From the NCBI GenBank assembly GCA_964019695.1, contig OZ026515.1, positions 133,384,849 through 133,448,848 on the forward strand: DNA of 64,000 bases, written 5' to 3'. Position numbers and translations under genes: made by a program. This document shows, piece by piece, positions 39,556 through 50,089 of the stretch (within the stretch, counting starts at the first letter, position 1; each line of letters opens with the position of its first letter). Under the pieces are notes generated by a model. That model was not told where the DNA came from. It saw nothing but the letters and a program-made list of their open reading frames with translations, and made no database searches. The DNA comes from Loripinus fragilis. Lineage: Eukaryota > Mollusca > Bivalvia > Lucinida > Lucinidae.

Positions 39556-39705
39556 TGGAGGGTCTTAATGGGGTACCTCTAAAATCGCTAATCAGTATAA
39601 TTTAGGCGCACAGATCGCTAATCATTAAAAAAGCCCCCAATCGCTAATCAGTAAAAGAATGACCCCAAAATTAGTAATCAGTAAAAAATTGACAAAATCT
39701 GTATT
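39556..39705. repeat. Minisatellite of ~30-bp 'CGCTAATCAGTAA' units, array 1
   Basis: Four to five units of (a)atcgctaatcagtaa..ccc are seen. The same unit recurs at 40785-41015. Confidence 0.75.
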
Positions 39706-39889
39706 ATATCTTAGTAGACATGCCATTTGGGCGATAAAAAACTAATTTTCAAGACTACTAGATGCAAATGACATGCAGATATAACGATCAATTCTTTGTC
39801 AGGAGTTGTGGCTTTATTGTATACTGAATGTTACTATGCAACAAAGTGTATATTAGATACAAAATAAGTCACAATATAAGCATTTAAGC

Positions 39890-40100
39890 ATTTAAGCGGC
39901 AATCGCAACAAAAAAAACTGCATTTGTCGTCTTTGGGAAAGTTTTAGAAGCCTCATTGACAAACTGTCTAGGTCAGACTGTTCCTGATGTAGGAGAGTCT
40001 GATATGGGTCCACACGATCTGCCTGTATGCCTATATGCAGCAGATAACTTTAGCAGATGCCATTTTCAGATGCAGTTTTTGTTTGCGCTTTAATTCCTAA
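39890..40100. mobile_element. MITE family A, copy 2 (diverged)
   Basis: It starts ttaagcggcaatcgcaacaa and ends 'tttgcgctttaa'. It shares 'agaagcctc', 'cagactgttcctg' and 'gcagatgccattttcagatgca' with the other two copies. Confidence 0.5.
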
Positions 40101-40784
40101 GGCAAGGGAAACATTATTTGCTCCATGGTCACTAATAAATGACTAGCCGGCCACTTCTTACCTCCAACTGTTTACTGTGTATACAAATGGATCTTTCCTT
40201 CTGGTTTGATACAATAAACTTTGGATAGGCCACTGTACATACCTTGGGGTGTCAGGTTATAGTTTTTAAAAGTAGTGTTTGTTTGTTTTCGTCTGAAGAT
40301 CTTTTTTACCTAACAAACAGTATAGACCTTGAAGAAATGCCGCATAATGTGGCATTTCATCTGTGTCTTCACTGTTTATAAAAGTATCCATTATGGGGTT
40401 TCTCGTATACAATGCATTGCCAAATTATTAAAAGTAAGTTACTGTCACATGAACGTGCTTGAACGGTAGTTTGACTTATATTTTTTCAGCACTAACGGCG
40501 GCGAACTAAGCCTCGAACTGACACATCAATCAATGGCTTCAGGGTTAAGTGATCTGTGAATCAGAGAAACTTTCACCCAGTAGATCAGCCTTGATCTGTA
40601 TCAACCAAGTCTGATCAGTTTTCGCTGTGTGCTCAATGGTACATGTATCTATGTCTATAAAGTTTTCATACTTCATATTAATTGATGGACCATGAAGGGC
40701 AATCTGACAACTGCGGATAGATCATTAAGACAGATCATTAAGACGGGTTACTGTAGAACGACATGGAATAACTTTTTTCCATCA
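40101..40784. other. Unannotated DNA between minisatellite arrays
   Basis: Nothing recognisable apart from a short direct repeat 'gacagatcattaagac' near 40720-40745. Confidence 0.35.
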
Positions 40785-41015
40785 AATTCGCTAACCGTTG
40801 AAACGCCCCATTCCGCTATTCGGTAATTTTTAACCCAAAATCGCTAATCATTATATTTTAGGCCAAAATTCGCTAATCATTAGCATCCCTCATTCCGCTA
40901 TTCTGTAAAATTAACCCTAAAAATTCGCTAACCGTTAAATTTTAGGGACGAAATTCGCTAATTGATAAATTTCAGGGCCATTATTTGCTAATCAGTAAAC
41001 CTATTGACACCCTCA
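40785..41015. repeat. Minisatellite of ~30-bp 'CGCTAATCAGTAA' units, array 2
   Basis: Seven or eight units of aattcgctaatcattaaat..ttaggg are seen with unit-level variation (ccgctattcggtaa, cgctaaccgtta). Confidence 0.8.
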
Positions 41016-41330
41016 TTTTGTACTTGTTGCATTTACGACCACCAAAGACACAGTCTCACCAGGCACAAATCTGTTCATTTGGTGTTGTTGTTTCTTTTAA
41101 TAATTATGTCTAGCTTATTTTACAGAGGATGGGGGTGGGGCGGGGTCCAATTTGTCTATTTTAAAGGAAGCTAAAATTATATGGGCCAGTTCATTTTTTC
41201 CTTGGGGTAAGGGTCCATTTGCTTATTCCTATGGAAACCTTTACATCTTATGATTTTCAATGTCAGGAGTCTCTGTCTCTCTGTCGAACCCACCCCTCTG
41301 GATGATACTGTTTTTGTGGCTATTCATTGG

Positions 41331-41488
41331 CTGTAACCAGTATTGGTCTGGGTTGGTTTGTTTTTCATTTAATGTCCAGGAGCACCCGACTGCCAGGCTC
41401 AACTAGTATTCGTTCTGGTTTGAAAGCCTCTTGGAACATGCGGCCTTGGCTTAAAGTATGATCCGGTAATTCACTATACCGCGGCGGC
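41331..41488 (-). mobile_element. tRNA-derived SINE, family 2, copy 2 (decayed)
   Basis: It shares 'aaccagtattggtctgggttgg' with 10395-10557, and 'tgtccaggagcaccc'. It ends in a decayed head (ttcactataccgcggcggc) that corresponds to the A-box end. Confidence 0.5.
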
Positions 41489-41761
41489 AACATTAAAACA
41501 TTTAACCGACAAATGGCGTATTATATCTCCTAAATAAAAATGTTTTTTTCAAATAGATATGAGTTGACTGAGATGACGCCTTTTTTTCTCATTTCGTTGA
41601 AATTTCATTTTTTTTTCATATAGATAAACAGTCAATTCAGTTGTAGAAAAAATATACTTTATAAATGCATCAGCTCTCATTACAACATGATAAAAAAGAT
41701 ATATATATGTCAGCTTGAAAAATAAAGGGAGGTAAAGTGAGTCAAGACAAGTTACATAAAA

Positions 41762-42177
41762 TGAGCTATGACATGATTTTTGTTTGTTTGATTTGATTCT
41801 TTACGTCCCATCAACAATCTTTCAGATATAAAGGGACAGATCTTCCTGGGTTGAACCAGTACTAAGCTAGGATTAATGTATCTTGCTAAAGGACACAACG
41901 CAGTGACACCGGCGAGGCTCTAACCCGTGGCTGCTCTGTCTCGAGTCAAGCACTCTACCACTGAGCCACTGCGCTCCCAGCTGTGACATGAGATTTCCAA
42001 CAATGCGATATGTGCAATCGGAGAGGCTCAGACCAGCCTGCGCAGTCTGGTCAGAGCCTTTGACAGCTGCTTGAATATTCACATGAACTGCCTAAGCTTT
42101 AAATAAGGCTACACAAGCACATCTGAGTCTATTCATGTCAAAATGCCACATTATTGGAAATCACGTGTTGCAGCTCA
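41762..42177. mobile_element. MITE family D, copy 1, split by a SINE
   Basis: The ends TGAGCTATGACATGA and 'aatcacgtgttgcagctca' are inverted counterparts of those at 43237-43397. The left end is interrupted by a SINE at 41777-41978. The centre contains the 'gctcagacc..cctgcgcag..ctggtcagagcc' palindromic core. Confidence 0.6.
41777..41978 (-). mobile_element. tRNA-derived SINE, family 1, copy 1, with 13-bp target duplication
   Basis: On the minus strand it starts gggagcgcagtggctcagtgg (A box), then a B box GGGTTAGAGCCT-like, then the body 'cgcagtgacac..gttgtgtccttt', ending 'gggacgtaaagaatcaaatc'. The flanks AGCTATGACATGA (41764-41776) and AGCTGTGACATGA (41979-41991) differ by one base and are the target duplication. 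The insertion is inside the end of MITE D. Confidence 0.8.
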
Positions 42178-42269
42178 TATATTGATGTGTCCAAGCTTGT
42201 CCGGATGTGAGGCGGGAATGAATGAATGACCCAGTAATAGATCTACATATGTTGTTTGTGTCCAAGCTT

Positions 42270-42402
42270 GGCTTTTCTCAAGCCTCACCGGTGTCAAAGC
42301 GTTGTGTCCTTGAGCAAAACACATTTATCTTTCAACCTAGGAAGATCCGTCCCAACGTAACTGAAAGATTGTTGATTGGGACGTAAAGAATCAAATCAAA
42401 CA
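42270..42402 (+). mobile_element. tRNA-derived SINE, family 1, copy 2 (5'-truncated)
   Basis: The copy starts inside the B-box end (agcctcaccggtgtcaaagcg) and contains 'ttgtgtccttgagcaaaac' and 'aactgaaagattgttgattg'. It ends in 'ggacgtaaagaatcaaat'. Confidence 0.75.
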
Positions 42403-42489
42403 AAAAATACATAGGGGTAATTTCTAGGTAAAAGAAATCACCCATAACACCGTTTGCAACGAGTGCTACTTGTTTGGGAGAAATTATTA

Positions 42490-42790
42490 ATTTCCAATAA
42501 TTCGGTGCGCCCTCTGGCGTCAAAAAACTAAGCATTTTCACTTTTGAATTATGACAACCCAGTCCTGCTTTATGACAACCTAGTTCTGCCTATTTACAAC
42601 CTAGTTCTGCCTTTTGAAAACTGAGAAATGACATGATCTGAATCTAAATACGAGTGAAACGACTATTAAATGACAATTTGCATATTATAATGACACAATT
42701 TACAAAGTAAAATGAGATTACCAACATACAAAAACAAACTCGTATGCATAGAGTATCGGCGGGAATTTTATTCCATACTGAACCGTAGGT
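42490..42790 (-). repeat. Dispersed repeat B, copy 2
   Basis: The inverted partner of 9980-10285: it begins gcgccctctggcgtcaaaa and ends cggcgggaattttattcc. An internal triplication 'gacaacc(c/t)agt(t/c)ctgc' at 42552-42615 is private to this copy. Confidence 0.5.
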
Positions 42791-42869
42791 CTAGATACAT
42801 TATAAAAATAATAAAAACAATAGGCGTAAAATTTAGAATAGTATCTTATCCATCAGATTCAAACATTAG

Positions 42870-43120
42870 TCTTGGAAGCCCAGAAGAGCCGTCTCGTTGA
42901 AATGATTCGTTTCAGAACCCACAACATATGGTTTGGTTGAGAAATCAGAAAAAGAACTTTTGAAAACGCACTAGAGGACTTCAATAATTCAGGCCTTTAG
43001 TTAAGAGTACGTACCGAAAAATTTATTTTTCTTACTTCTCAACCAAAACATATGTTGTGGGTACTCAAAAGAACCGTCTCTATGAGACGGTTCTTTTGAG
43101 CAGCCAAAACATATGTTAAA
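42870..43120. mobile_element. Small MITE ending in the GAGACGGTTCTTTTGA hairpin, copies 2 and 3
   Basis: Inverted 'aacatatggtttggttgagaa' and 'ttctcaaccaaaacatatgtt' face each other at 42930 and 43030. The right one is followed by a near-perfect hairpin (43055-43105) almost identical to the one at 6795-6833, the left by a decayed hairpin. Confidence 0.6.
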
Positions 43121-43236
43121 ACTGATTGGTAAGGATATACGCTCAAAAGTTTTGTTTATCTAAACCTGTGCATATTATCCTGGCCCACCTGTTTTGTTTA
43201 CTGTACTGTTTTGTAGCTGGATTGCAAAATTATAAT

Positions 43237-43397
43237 TGAGCCGCGACATGTGATTTCCAACATTGTTGCAGCTTAACACTCATAGAATGTTCAAGCGACG
43301 AACAAAGGCTCTGATCAGACTGCGCATATGCGCAGGCTGAGCTGAGGCTTTGCTGGTCACATATACCACATTGTTGGAAATGTCATGCCGCGGCTCA
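43237..43397. mobile_element. MITE family D, copy 2
   Basis: The ends TGAGCCGCGACATGTGATTT and the complement of TGAGCCGCGGCATGACATTT are inverted over about 30 bp. The centre holds the core 'ctctgatcagactgcgc' + 'atatgcgcaggctgag'. The length is 161 bp. Confidence 0.7.
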
Positions 43398-43610
43398 TAG
43401 GCATACATTTTAACTGCGTCAGGGGTGAGTTTTTCATGCCTATCTTTACAGCATAATTTCAGCGTGCACATGCGCTTTTGTCTCAATGGCTCAGACCCAC
43501 CTAAGCCTCGATCACGCATGCTCTCGGATTTGATGTAGTTTATTTCTCAGACCAAGTCGAAATTTAGAAGTCTTGCTCCGATAGACGTACATGCATCAAC
43601 ATTGGGAGCA

Positions 43611-43856
43611 TTAATCCTTAATGCGCCAATCGCAACAAAAGTCGTCTGCTTTTCTCAGCTGCTGAAATGTTTAAGAAGCCTCTATGGTAAACAGTGTTGA
43701 CCCATATCAGACTGCTCCTATAGGAGCAATCTGTTCTGGGTCCAAGCATTTGCTTCTATACTTAATTCGTCAGTAATGTTAGGCAATTATTTGCAGCAGA
43801 CGACTTCAGCAGAAGACATTTTCAGATGCATATTTTCGTGGCGCTTTAAGGGTTAA
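43611..43856. mobile_element. MITE family A, copy 3
   Basis: Ends TTAATCCTTAATGCGCCAA and CGCTTTAAGGGTTAA are inverted. Interior blocks match 9699-9948 in reverse orientation over the full length. Confidence 0.7.
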
Positions 43857-44434
43857 GGAGGCATTTGCGTATATGCAATAATTAACAAGGACAGTTATAT
43901 AGCTTGGTATCAGCCAATGGTGTACGCACATACACTCGCGCACGCACGCACGCACGCACACACTGTATTTTACACATTTTCATTACTTTTAAATATGTGT
44001 TGCATGTTGAAACTGAATAAAATGATAGTTAGAACGTGGGAAATATCAAGAAATGTGTACGGAACCCCGGAAGGGACATTTTCTTTCTTTTATAAAGAGA
44101 AAAGAAATTATAAAGAGAAAATCGGAAAAGAAATTTAAACAATCAAATTAGCATGGAATTTTAAACCCGAAAACATAATAGGAATGTCGTTTGTTCAACA
44201 TAATTCTTACATCTCATTGGCTAAATTGTATCTTTTAAACGGCTTATTATCTGTTAAAACAGAAAAGAATTTAAGACAATAAACAAGAATGGAAATTTAA
44301 ACAATACCGGCATGATGTTGAATAAACATTCAAACTATATATTTTAGCCAATGTACGGAAGCGTCCGTACCATTCTGATTTATTTGTTTTATTTCTATTC
44401 TGTTTTCTGGTTTAAAATTCTACGATCTCATTGG
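43857..44434. other. Short CGCA/CA tract, otherwise unannotated
   Basis: An alternating cacgcacgcacgcacgcac tract lies at 43930-43963. The remainder is AT-rich with no recognisable gene. Confidence 0.4.
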
Positions 44435-44694
44435 TACGGAAGCGTTAAAGGGCCCCCGTCAACGCAATAATTATCTCCATTTAATATTCTTCATTCAATA
44501 TTCTATCTACGTTTCCAATAAACTTTATTGAATTATACACTAAACATCTTTTGTGTCGAGACATATAGTTATCAATAAGATCAAATAGTTTATGTTATTT
44601 TCACATATTTGTCATGTTTCGCATCTTGTCAAGTATTTTAAGCCAACACTGGAAATAATTATTGCGTTGACGGTGGCCCTTTAACGCTTCCGTA
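44435..44694. mobile_element. MITE family E, copy 1 (260 bp)
   Basis: Inverted ends TACGGAAGCGTTAAAGGGCC and the complement at 44675-44694 flank 'cgtcaacgcaataattat' on both sides. The interior (atagttatcaataagatcaa, cgcatcttgtcaagtatttt) recurs in the copies near 46.4-46.95 kb. Confidence 0.75.
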
Positions 44695-45499
44695 GATAAC
44701 TATATATCTCGACATGATTAATAATTGCCATTTTATCTACGAAAATCTTTTTGAAAAACATAGAAGTATCACCAAAGGTGTAAATCTATATGAAAAAGCG
44801 GGAAATATTATCATTCTTGACGATTAATTGTTGTACAGACTGTACTTTTCTATCTATTTATAAGATTATGTGCAGAAAACAGAAGAGTCGTCAGTAGTTG
44901 CGCTTTCTTTTTATGCTAAAGAATGAAGTTTCTCTTCATATATTAAGGTATTTGCAAGTTACTCAAAGAGTTATCATTCTTTGCAATTGCATATGTTCAA
45001 GACAATAAAGAGTTTCTACTTTTGTATGCATGGCCCTTGGGTCTCCAACACTATATGAGTCCGTCAGTCATTGTCTGAGCATGCGTCGATATTAAATGAT
45101 CGACCTTTCTGCTATGGCACATTTCTGCTGAAATGCGTTTTGCGTTAATATGCGGTATGCATTGCTCAAAACACTTTAAAAATAGCAACCGGGGAATAAT
45201 CCATCTATGGAAATATTGAGCCACCTTTGATAGCAATACCATAACAATGATTTGCACTACAGAATTTAGCGATAAAATGATACTATTTTCTACACTAAAG
45301 CACTTTTGAAAACATTTTGCACGTGGCCAGGTTTATGCAAACGTTTCAGTGACACGTGGTGATGCAGATAGATAGCAAGATTAAATCACCAATTGAACGA
45401 ATCACATGACTTCATGATCTGTCCGTCTGTGGTCAGTATGAGAAAAGTATGTGAAATGGTGACAAGCGTTTGCCAAACATCATTTTAACCGTTCGAGGT
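44695..45499. other. Unannotated DNA
   Basis: No gene, RNA or repeat family was recognised. Confidence 0.35.
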
Positions 45500-45905
45500 A
45501 TTTCAGGGAAAATGCTCATAACTCTTGAACCACACAGTATATTTTGATCAAACTTTGCATACGTATGCATAAGGTAAACGTAAGGAAGAAGCGAAGATCA
45601 AGAGTCTATACAATCAAATACCACACCTGACTCAAGACACCATATAGGAAAGTTACAATAGCACAAGAAAACATAACTTTAAATAGAGCATAAAGATCAG
45701 CCCTTGCCCAGCAAGTGACCACAAGGCTGCATCATGTCAAGTTTCGTGCAACAACTGGCAGGCATAACATCCCTTTTTGATGGATGTGGCTGTGCTAAGC
45801 AGCAGTCCAGCCTGTCATGGTCAGTTAGTGAGAATGCTCATCACTAATGAACCACATGGTACATTTGTATGTTATCAAATTGCATACTTTTTTATTTAAA
45901 CATTG
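45500..45905. repeat. Dispersed repeat split by a Penelope-like tail
   Basis: The block 'aatgctcataactcttgaacc..tttgcatac' appears at 45512-45560 and again at 45833-45885. Between them, 45570-45740 matches the minus-strand 3' tail of the Penelope-like family (agaagcgaagatcaagagtc, ccttgcccagcaagtgacc). Confidence 0.5.
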
Positions 45906-46369
45906 TCCAGCTACTGATATGCAAAGCTGTGACGAGGCTGCTAGGAAAATTTTAAACGTAGAAATCTGCAAAATTCACATATCTATTTTAACAACAATAG
46001 CAGGTCAATATTTCAAAGACTGGTTGTCGAAATTTGCACGACCCACTGGAGTGCACTATAATCACTGTGTGAGTCCAACAATCCGTTCATTTGCTTTTCA
46101 CACTTTTGCTGGCACCTGATACTGATTAATCTCCTGTATGTTCACCACAGGTCGTGCACATTACAGACTGCAGATTTGGTATTGTCGACAGCAAAGATCT
46201 TTTTTTCTTTTATCTATAAAACGTATCACAATTCTATATTCCCAACAAATATTTGTCGACTAGAATGAAAATTCTTCTTGGTTCTATACATAAATGTTAC
46301 TACTTGATAGATTTTTCTTGCTCTTTTATAAAACAATGTCGTAAAGAATGATAACTTTTCTACTATATT
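45906..46369. other. Unannotated DNA
   Basis: A 90-residue frame near 45847-46119 overlaps repeat sequence and shows no domain. Nothing else was recognised. Confidence 0.35.
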
Positions 46370-46600
46370 AATATAATATTTTTCATTTAATATTCTATCT
46401 ATATTTACAATAAATAATATTGAATTAGACACGAAACATTTTTTGTGTTGAGATGTATAGTTTATCAATAAGATCAAAAAGTTTATGCTATTTTCACATA
46501 TTTGACGAAAGAAGATCGTAAGTTTTGCATCTTGGCAAGTATTTTATGTCGACGCCAGAGATAAATATCGTGTTGACGGTGGCCCTTTAACGCTTCCGTA
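46370..46600. mobile_element. MITE family E, copy 2 (left end decayed)
   Basis: It matches the interior of 44435-44694 (taatattctatct, gtttatcaataagatcaaa, ttgcatcttggcaagtatttta). It ends in the intact right terminus (ggtggccctttaacgcttcc). Confidence 0.65.
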
Positions 46601-46604
46601 GTTA

Positions 46605-46797
46605 GGGAGCGCAGTGGCTCAGTGGTAGAGTGCTTGATTCGAGACCGAAGGGCCGCGGGTTCGAGCCTCACCGGCGTCACTGCGTTGTGTCCTTGAGCAA
46701 GAACATTTATCCTAGCTTAGTACTGGTTCAACCCAGGAAGACCCGTCCCTTTATAACTGAAAGATTGTTGATGGGACGTAAAGAATTAAATAAAAAA
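46605..46797 (+). mobile_element. tRNA-derived SINE, family 1, copy 3, full length with perfect 13-bp TSD
   Basis: The head has an A box GTGGCTCAGTGGTAGAGTGC and a B box GGTTCGAGCCT, typical RNA polymerase III promoter boxes. The body (cactgcgttgtgtccttgag, aactgaaagattgttgatgg) ends 'gggacgtaaagaattaaat' plus A-rich tail. The perfect duplication GCTTCCGTAGTTA lies at 46592-46604 and 46798-46810. The target is the terminus of MITE E, so the SINE is younger. Confidence 0.9.
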
Positions 46798-46810
46798 GCT
46801 TCCGTAGTTA

Positions 46811-46948
46811 TCAATAAGATTAAAAAGTTTATGTTATTTACATATATTTGATTCAAGAAGAGCGTATATTTCGCATCTTGTCAAGTATTTTAAGCCGTCA
46901 CTGGAGATAATTATTGCGTTGACGGTGGCCCTTTAACGCTTTCGTAGA
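46811..46948. mobile_element. MITE family E, copy 3 (partial)
   Basis: It starts within the interior (tcaataagattaaaaagttt) and runs to the right end (ggtggccctttaacgctttc). Before the SINE inserted, copies 2 and 3 formed a partial tandem dimer. Confidence 0.65.
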
Positions 46949-47579
46949 ATGGAAATTAAAACATGAAAACAGAAAAGAAATTTTAACAATAAAAATAGAA
47001 TAGAAATTTAAACAAGACAATAGAAAAGAAATTGATTCAATATTATGTCAGAATGGAAATTTAAACAATTACAGGAATTTTGCTAAACAAACGAGATAAT
47101 AAGTCGCTTAAGCGATATATTTCAGCCAAAAAGATTCAAGAATTATGTTGAACAAACGAAAGTTTTTGTTTAATTCCTATTCTGTTTTCTCGAAAAAATC
47201 TTTCAGGAATACCATCAGAATACCATCAGAGTGTCAAACAGTTTGGATCTAGATCAGGCCTGCATTATGTTGGCCTAACTGTGCCCAAAATGTTCTTAAT
47301 GCACCAGTCATTTGTATCCCCCGCCCCTCTGGGCTGCGGAATAGCGGGGCTTTTAACTTTTCAATTTTCAAAGCCATGCTAAAAGCCGTGCACTGCTGGC
47401 ACAAATTTGTGGTAAAATCCCTGATTAAAGCCCGCGCTCCCCGGGGGTTTGTCAATAATGAATAGCAACAAATGATTAACGACAAATAGATTATTTGAAA
47501 AACTTTCCATCTTTTCCCCTATTCCATGGTTGTGCCACATGAAATTTGGCTTCAGTTAGCCCAGTGGTTTCAGAGAAAT
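46949..47579. other. Unannotated DNA
   Basis: Repeated 'aaacaataaaaatagaa(t/a)agaaa' phrases near 46960-47050 and a GC-rich patch at 47310-47450 are present. No gene was recognised. Confidence 0.35.
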
Positions 47580-47945
47580 TACGAATATTTTGGCCAGTGA
47601 GAGCTTAACACAGAACTATAGGAGGTATCAACTTGAAACTCCACTGGTAGATAGATCTCGATGAGGATAAGTGCAGTGAACAAGAACCGTACCTCTCTTT
47701 TACATAATTTAGGAGTTATTGCAATTAAATTTGGTCCGGAGCATAACACAACAACTACATGTATAAGAGGTATCAATTGAAACTTCAATGGAAGATAGAT
47801 CTCAAAGAGGAGAGACACAGTGTACAAGAACCATAACTCTCTTTTGCATAATTTAGAAGTTATTTCCCTTTGTTATACTTGAATTTTGTCCAGAGCATAA
47901 CATTAACACTATTCATTAGAGATATCAACATGCAGCCCTAATCGA
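47580..47945. repeat. Degenerate ~128-bp tandem repeat, about 2.5 units
   Basis: The blocks 'acaagaacc(g/a)ta(c/a)ctctctttt', 'cataattta(g)gagttatt' and 'gagcataacac' recur in order at about 128-bp spacing. Confidence 0.6.
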
Positions 47946-48624
47946 ACAACCGTAGGTAAATGTTTAGGTGTGCTGTTAAGAGGACCTTTCAGACAAATTC
48001 TTTCAGTAGTGGCCGATTTAAGCGGGAAATTACCCCCCCCCCCCCCCACACACACACACATCCACGATACTGCGAGGATACATCGTAGGACAAATCGCGG
48101 CACTTAAGCCCCGCTATGATTTTGGTAACCTTAAAGAAATGACTGGTGCACAAATGTTATCAGCAGACGACACTAGTTAGCATAGTTAAAGCAGACGTGG
48201 TTTTCGGAAAGGTGAATTGTGTCTGATGAATGTGCGACAAATCTCACGTCTCCTTGCACCAGTTAGAACCAAGTATAAATGAAAGACTAGAATATATAAA
48301 AATAATATTACATTGATATACATAGAGAAGTTCCACCAACCCCACACGGCACAACGCAAGCTACGTCGACCAATAAATACTTGTAGTTTGAATCGAATTA
48401 TTATTTAAACAATCATACACACCTGCACAGTTGGACTACAGATGAACATTTTGATCCGAGTCTACATCGTTTTCCATTTTTGTGTAAGCGAGAAGCGAGT
48501 GCTCTGTTGAGACTGCGCGGATGCGCAGGCTCAACTGTGCATTAGTTGCTCGCCAAAAGGATTGATTTATTGCTACAAAATTTAACGCAATTTCTCAAAA
48601 TATAATTCTCTCTGACGTTTCAGT
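47946..48624. other. Region upstream of the receptor-like gene
   Basis: It contains a C14 run followed by (CA)n near 48033-48060. It also contains a copy of the palindromic core 'gactgcgcggatgcgcaggct' at about 48510-48530. No confident TATA box or initiator was found before the start codon at 48625, so the promoter or 5' exons may lie elsewhere. Confidence 0.4.
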
Positions 48625-49614
48625 TTGCTTATGGCCATAACAATGGCTGCATGGAATCTAGTTGTAGCTCTATTGTTTGCCAACGGCTTATCTCAACACA
48701 TATTCAAAGATTCTACACGTCTTCAAGATATAGTATCTTCGTATTGTCCATACGCGAGGCTGTGCCACAGCCCTGCGGAACTAAAAACGAATGGAAGTGG
48801 AACGGGCTCTTGTTGTGCACCTTGCTCATGTGATGTGGATTGTTCGAGCTTCAGTAACTGTTGTCCTGACACGACACTCAATGAAAAAAGTGGTAGTGCC
48901 TTTGAGTGCAAGTCGACAATGACGAAAAGCTTCAATTCAACCGATATTGTACTCAACGACGTCGACAATAGTAAATATTGGATACTAGACAGATGCCCTT
49001 CAAATGAAGTCAATGAAACCCTGGTACAGAAATGTAACGGAAAAAGTAAGGAATCTCTGGCAGATTATGTCTGGGTATCGGACAAGAAAACTGGGAGAAT
49101 TTACCAAAACAGATACTGTGCGATGTGCCATAGAGTGAATGAATACACAAGCTGGCTGATTCGTACTCGATGTCCTGCAGTAATGAGAGAACAGGATATA
49201 CCAGTAGCTAAACTTCTAACAGGTGAATGTGACATTGTAAATGAAGTTCCAAAGTCGGAAGAGATCGGTTTGGAAACATTTAGCTGCCATAATGACTCAT
49301 ACAGTGAATGCAACATTACAGGGTTATGGGCGAGTCACGACGAGAGTATTGAGAGAGCGTGCAAGGAGATACAGTGGCCCTTCTTCGACGTGAACCCAAA
49401 CGCAGGTCTATCCCAAGCTTACCGAAATGTATTTTGCTACATCTGTAATCAGCCAGACGGTGTAACAGCGCCTGCTAATGACTGCAAAAATCGTGATAAG
49501 GATGGAACTCGAACAGATGCAATGGGATACAGCGTGCTACTAAGATCGGTAGATTATATTGAAGCAGATCAAACTGATGGATGTCGGGAACATGAAGTAT
49601 GGGACTCTTACGTG
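48625..49614 (+). CDS. Cysteine-rich receptor-like ectodomain protein, exon 1
   Basis: The exon encodes 330 residues. Residues 1-24 form a signal peptide with a hydrophobic core (N-L-V-V-A-L-L-F-A); Met3 and Met7 are alternative starts. Residues 63-95 match the somatomedin-B knot: the spacing C-x-C-x3-C-x5-C-C-x-D is exact in C-S-C-D-V-D-C-S-S-F-S-N-C-C-P-D. The rest is a cysteine-rich ectodomain with Y-C-A-M-C and F-C-Y-I-C-N pairs and several N-glycosylation sequons. A strong donor GTGAGT follows at 49615-49620, in phase 0, and joins in frame to the exon at 56609. This architecture is familiar from expanded molluscan families of orphan adhesion/secretin-like GPCR ectodomains, where a seven-helix domain follows. 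That part is not visible here, so a secreted form is also possible. Confidence 0.85.
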
Positions 49615-50089
49615 GTGAGTATGCTACATTCATAACCAGATCTAACTCAATCCGAAAATCAACTCTGCAACTCTGAACACTTTTTTCTTTCCTTTTTTAG
49701 TTTACGAGGGAAGAGAGGATCCAAATACAACTTAAAGCGGGCCATCATCGGCCCACCAGCGAAACGACATTTAAATGGCGCTTCGCTGGCATGCGATGAT
49801 GGCCCAATATTGAATGCTGGCTTAGTAGCTTTGTAAATTTCCAGGGTATCCGGACCAGTTTTGCTAAGAAAGCCTTTATTTTGTTATTTTTCATGTATGT
49901 GTGTATGTGTGGGGGTGTTGGGGGGGGGGGGTTTCCGGATCCCCTGTTCCCCCTCTTGATCCGCGCACGTTTAAAACGAGAAATAACGGTCTTCTTAAAT
50001 CATCTCATTAATTCTAAACAATGGTGGAGAGAAATCAACATATATATGCTAACCAATTCTGAATAAACAAGAAGCCTAGTGGGCAACGA
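49615..50089 (+). other. Start of the 7-kb intron
   Basis: Intronic sequence holds the third copy of the CATTTAAATG hairpin element (49700-49810) and a poly-G run near 49915. The in-frame stop soon after the donor (49633-49635) supports splicing here. Confidence 0.6.

Noticed and set aside
46605..46680. A tRNA gene on the plus strand
   Set aside because: It is the head of a SINE with a 13-bp target duplication and two further family copies.
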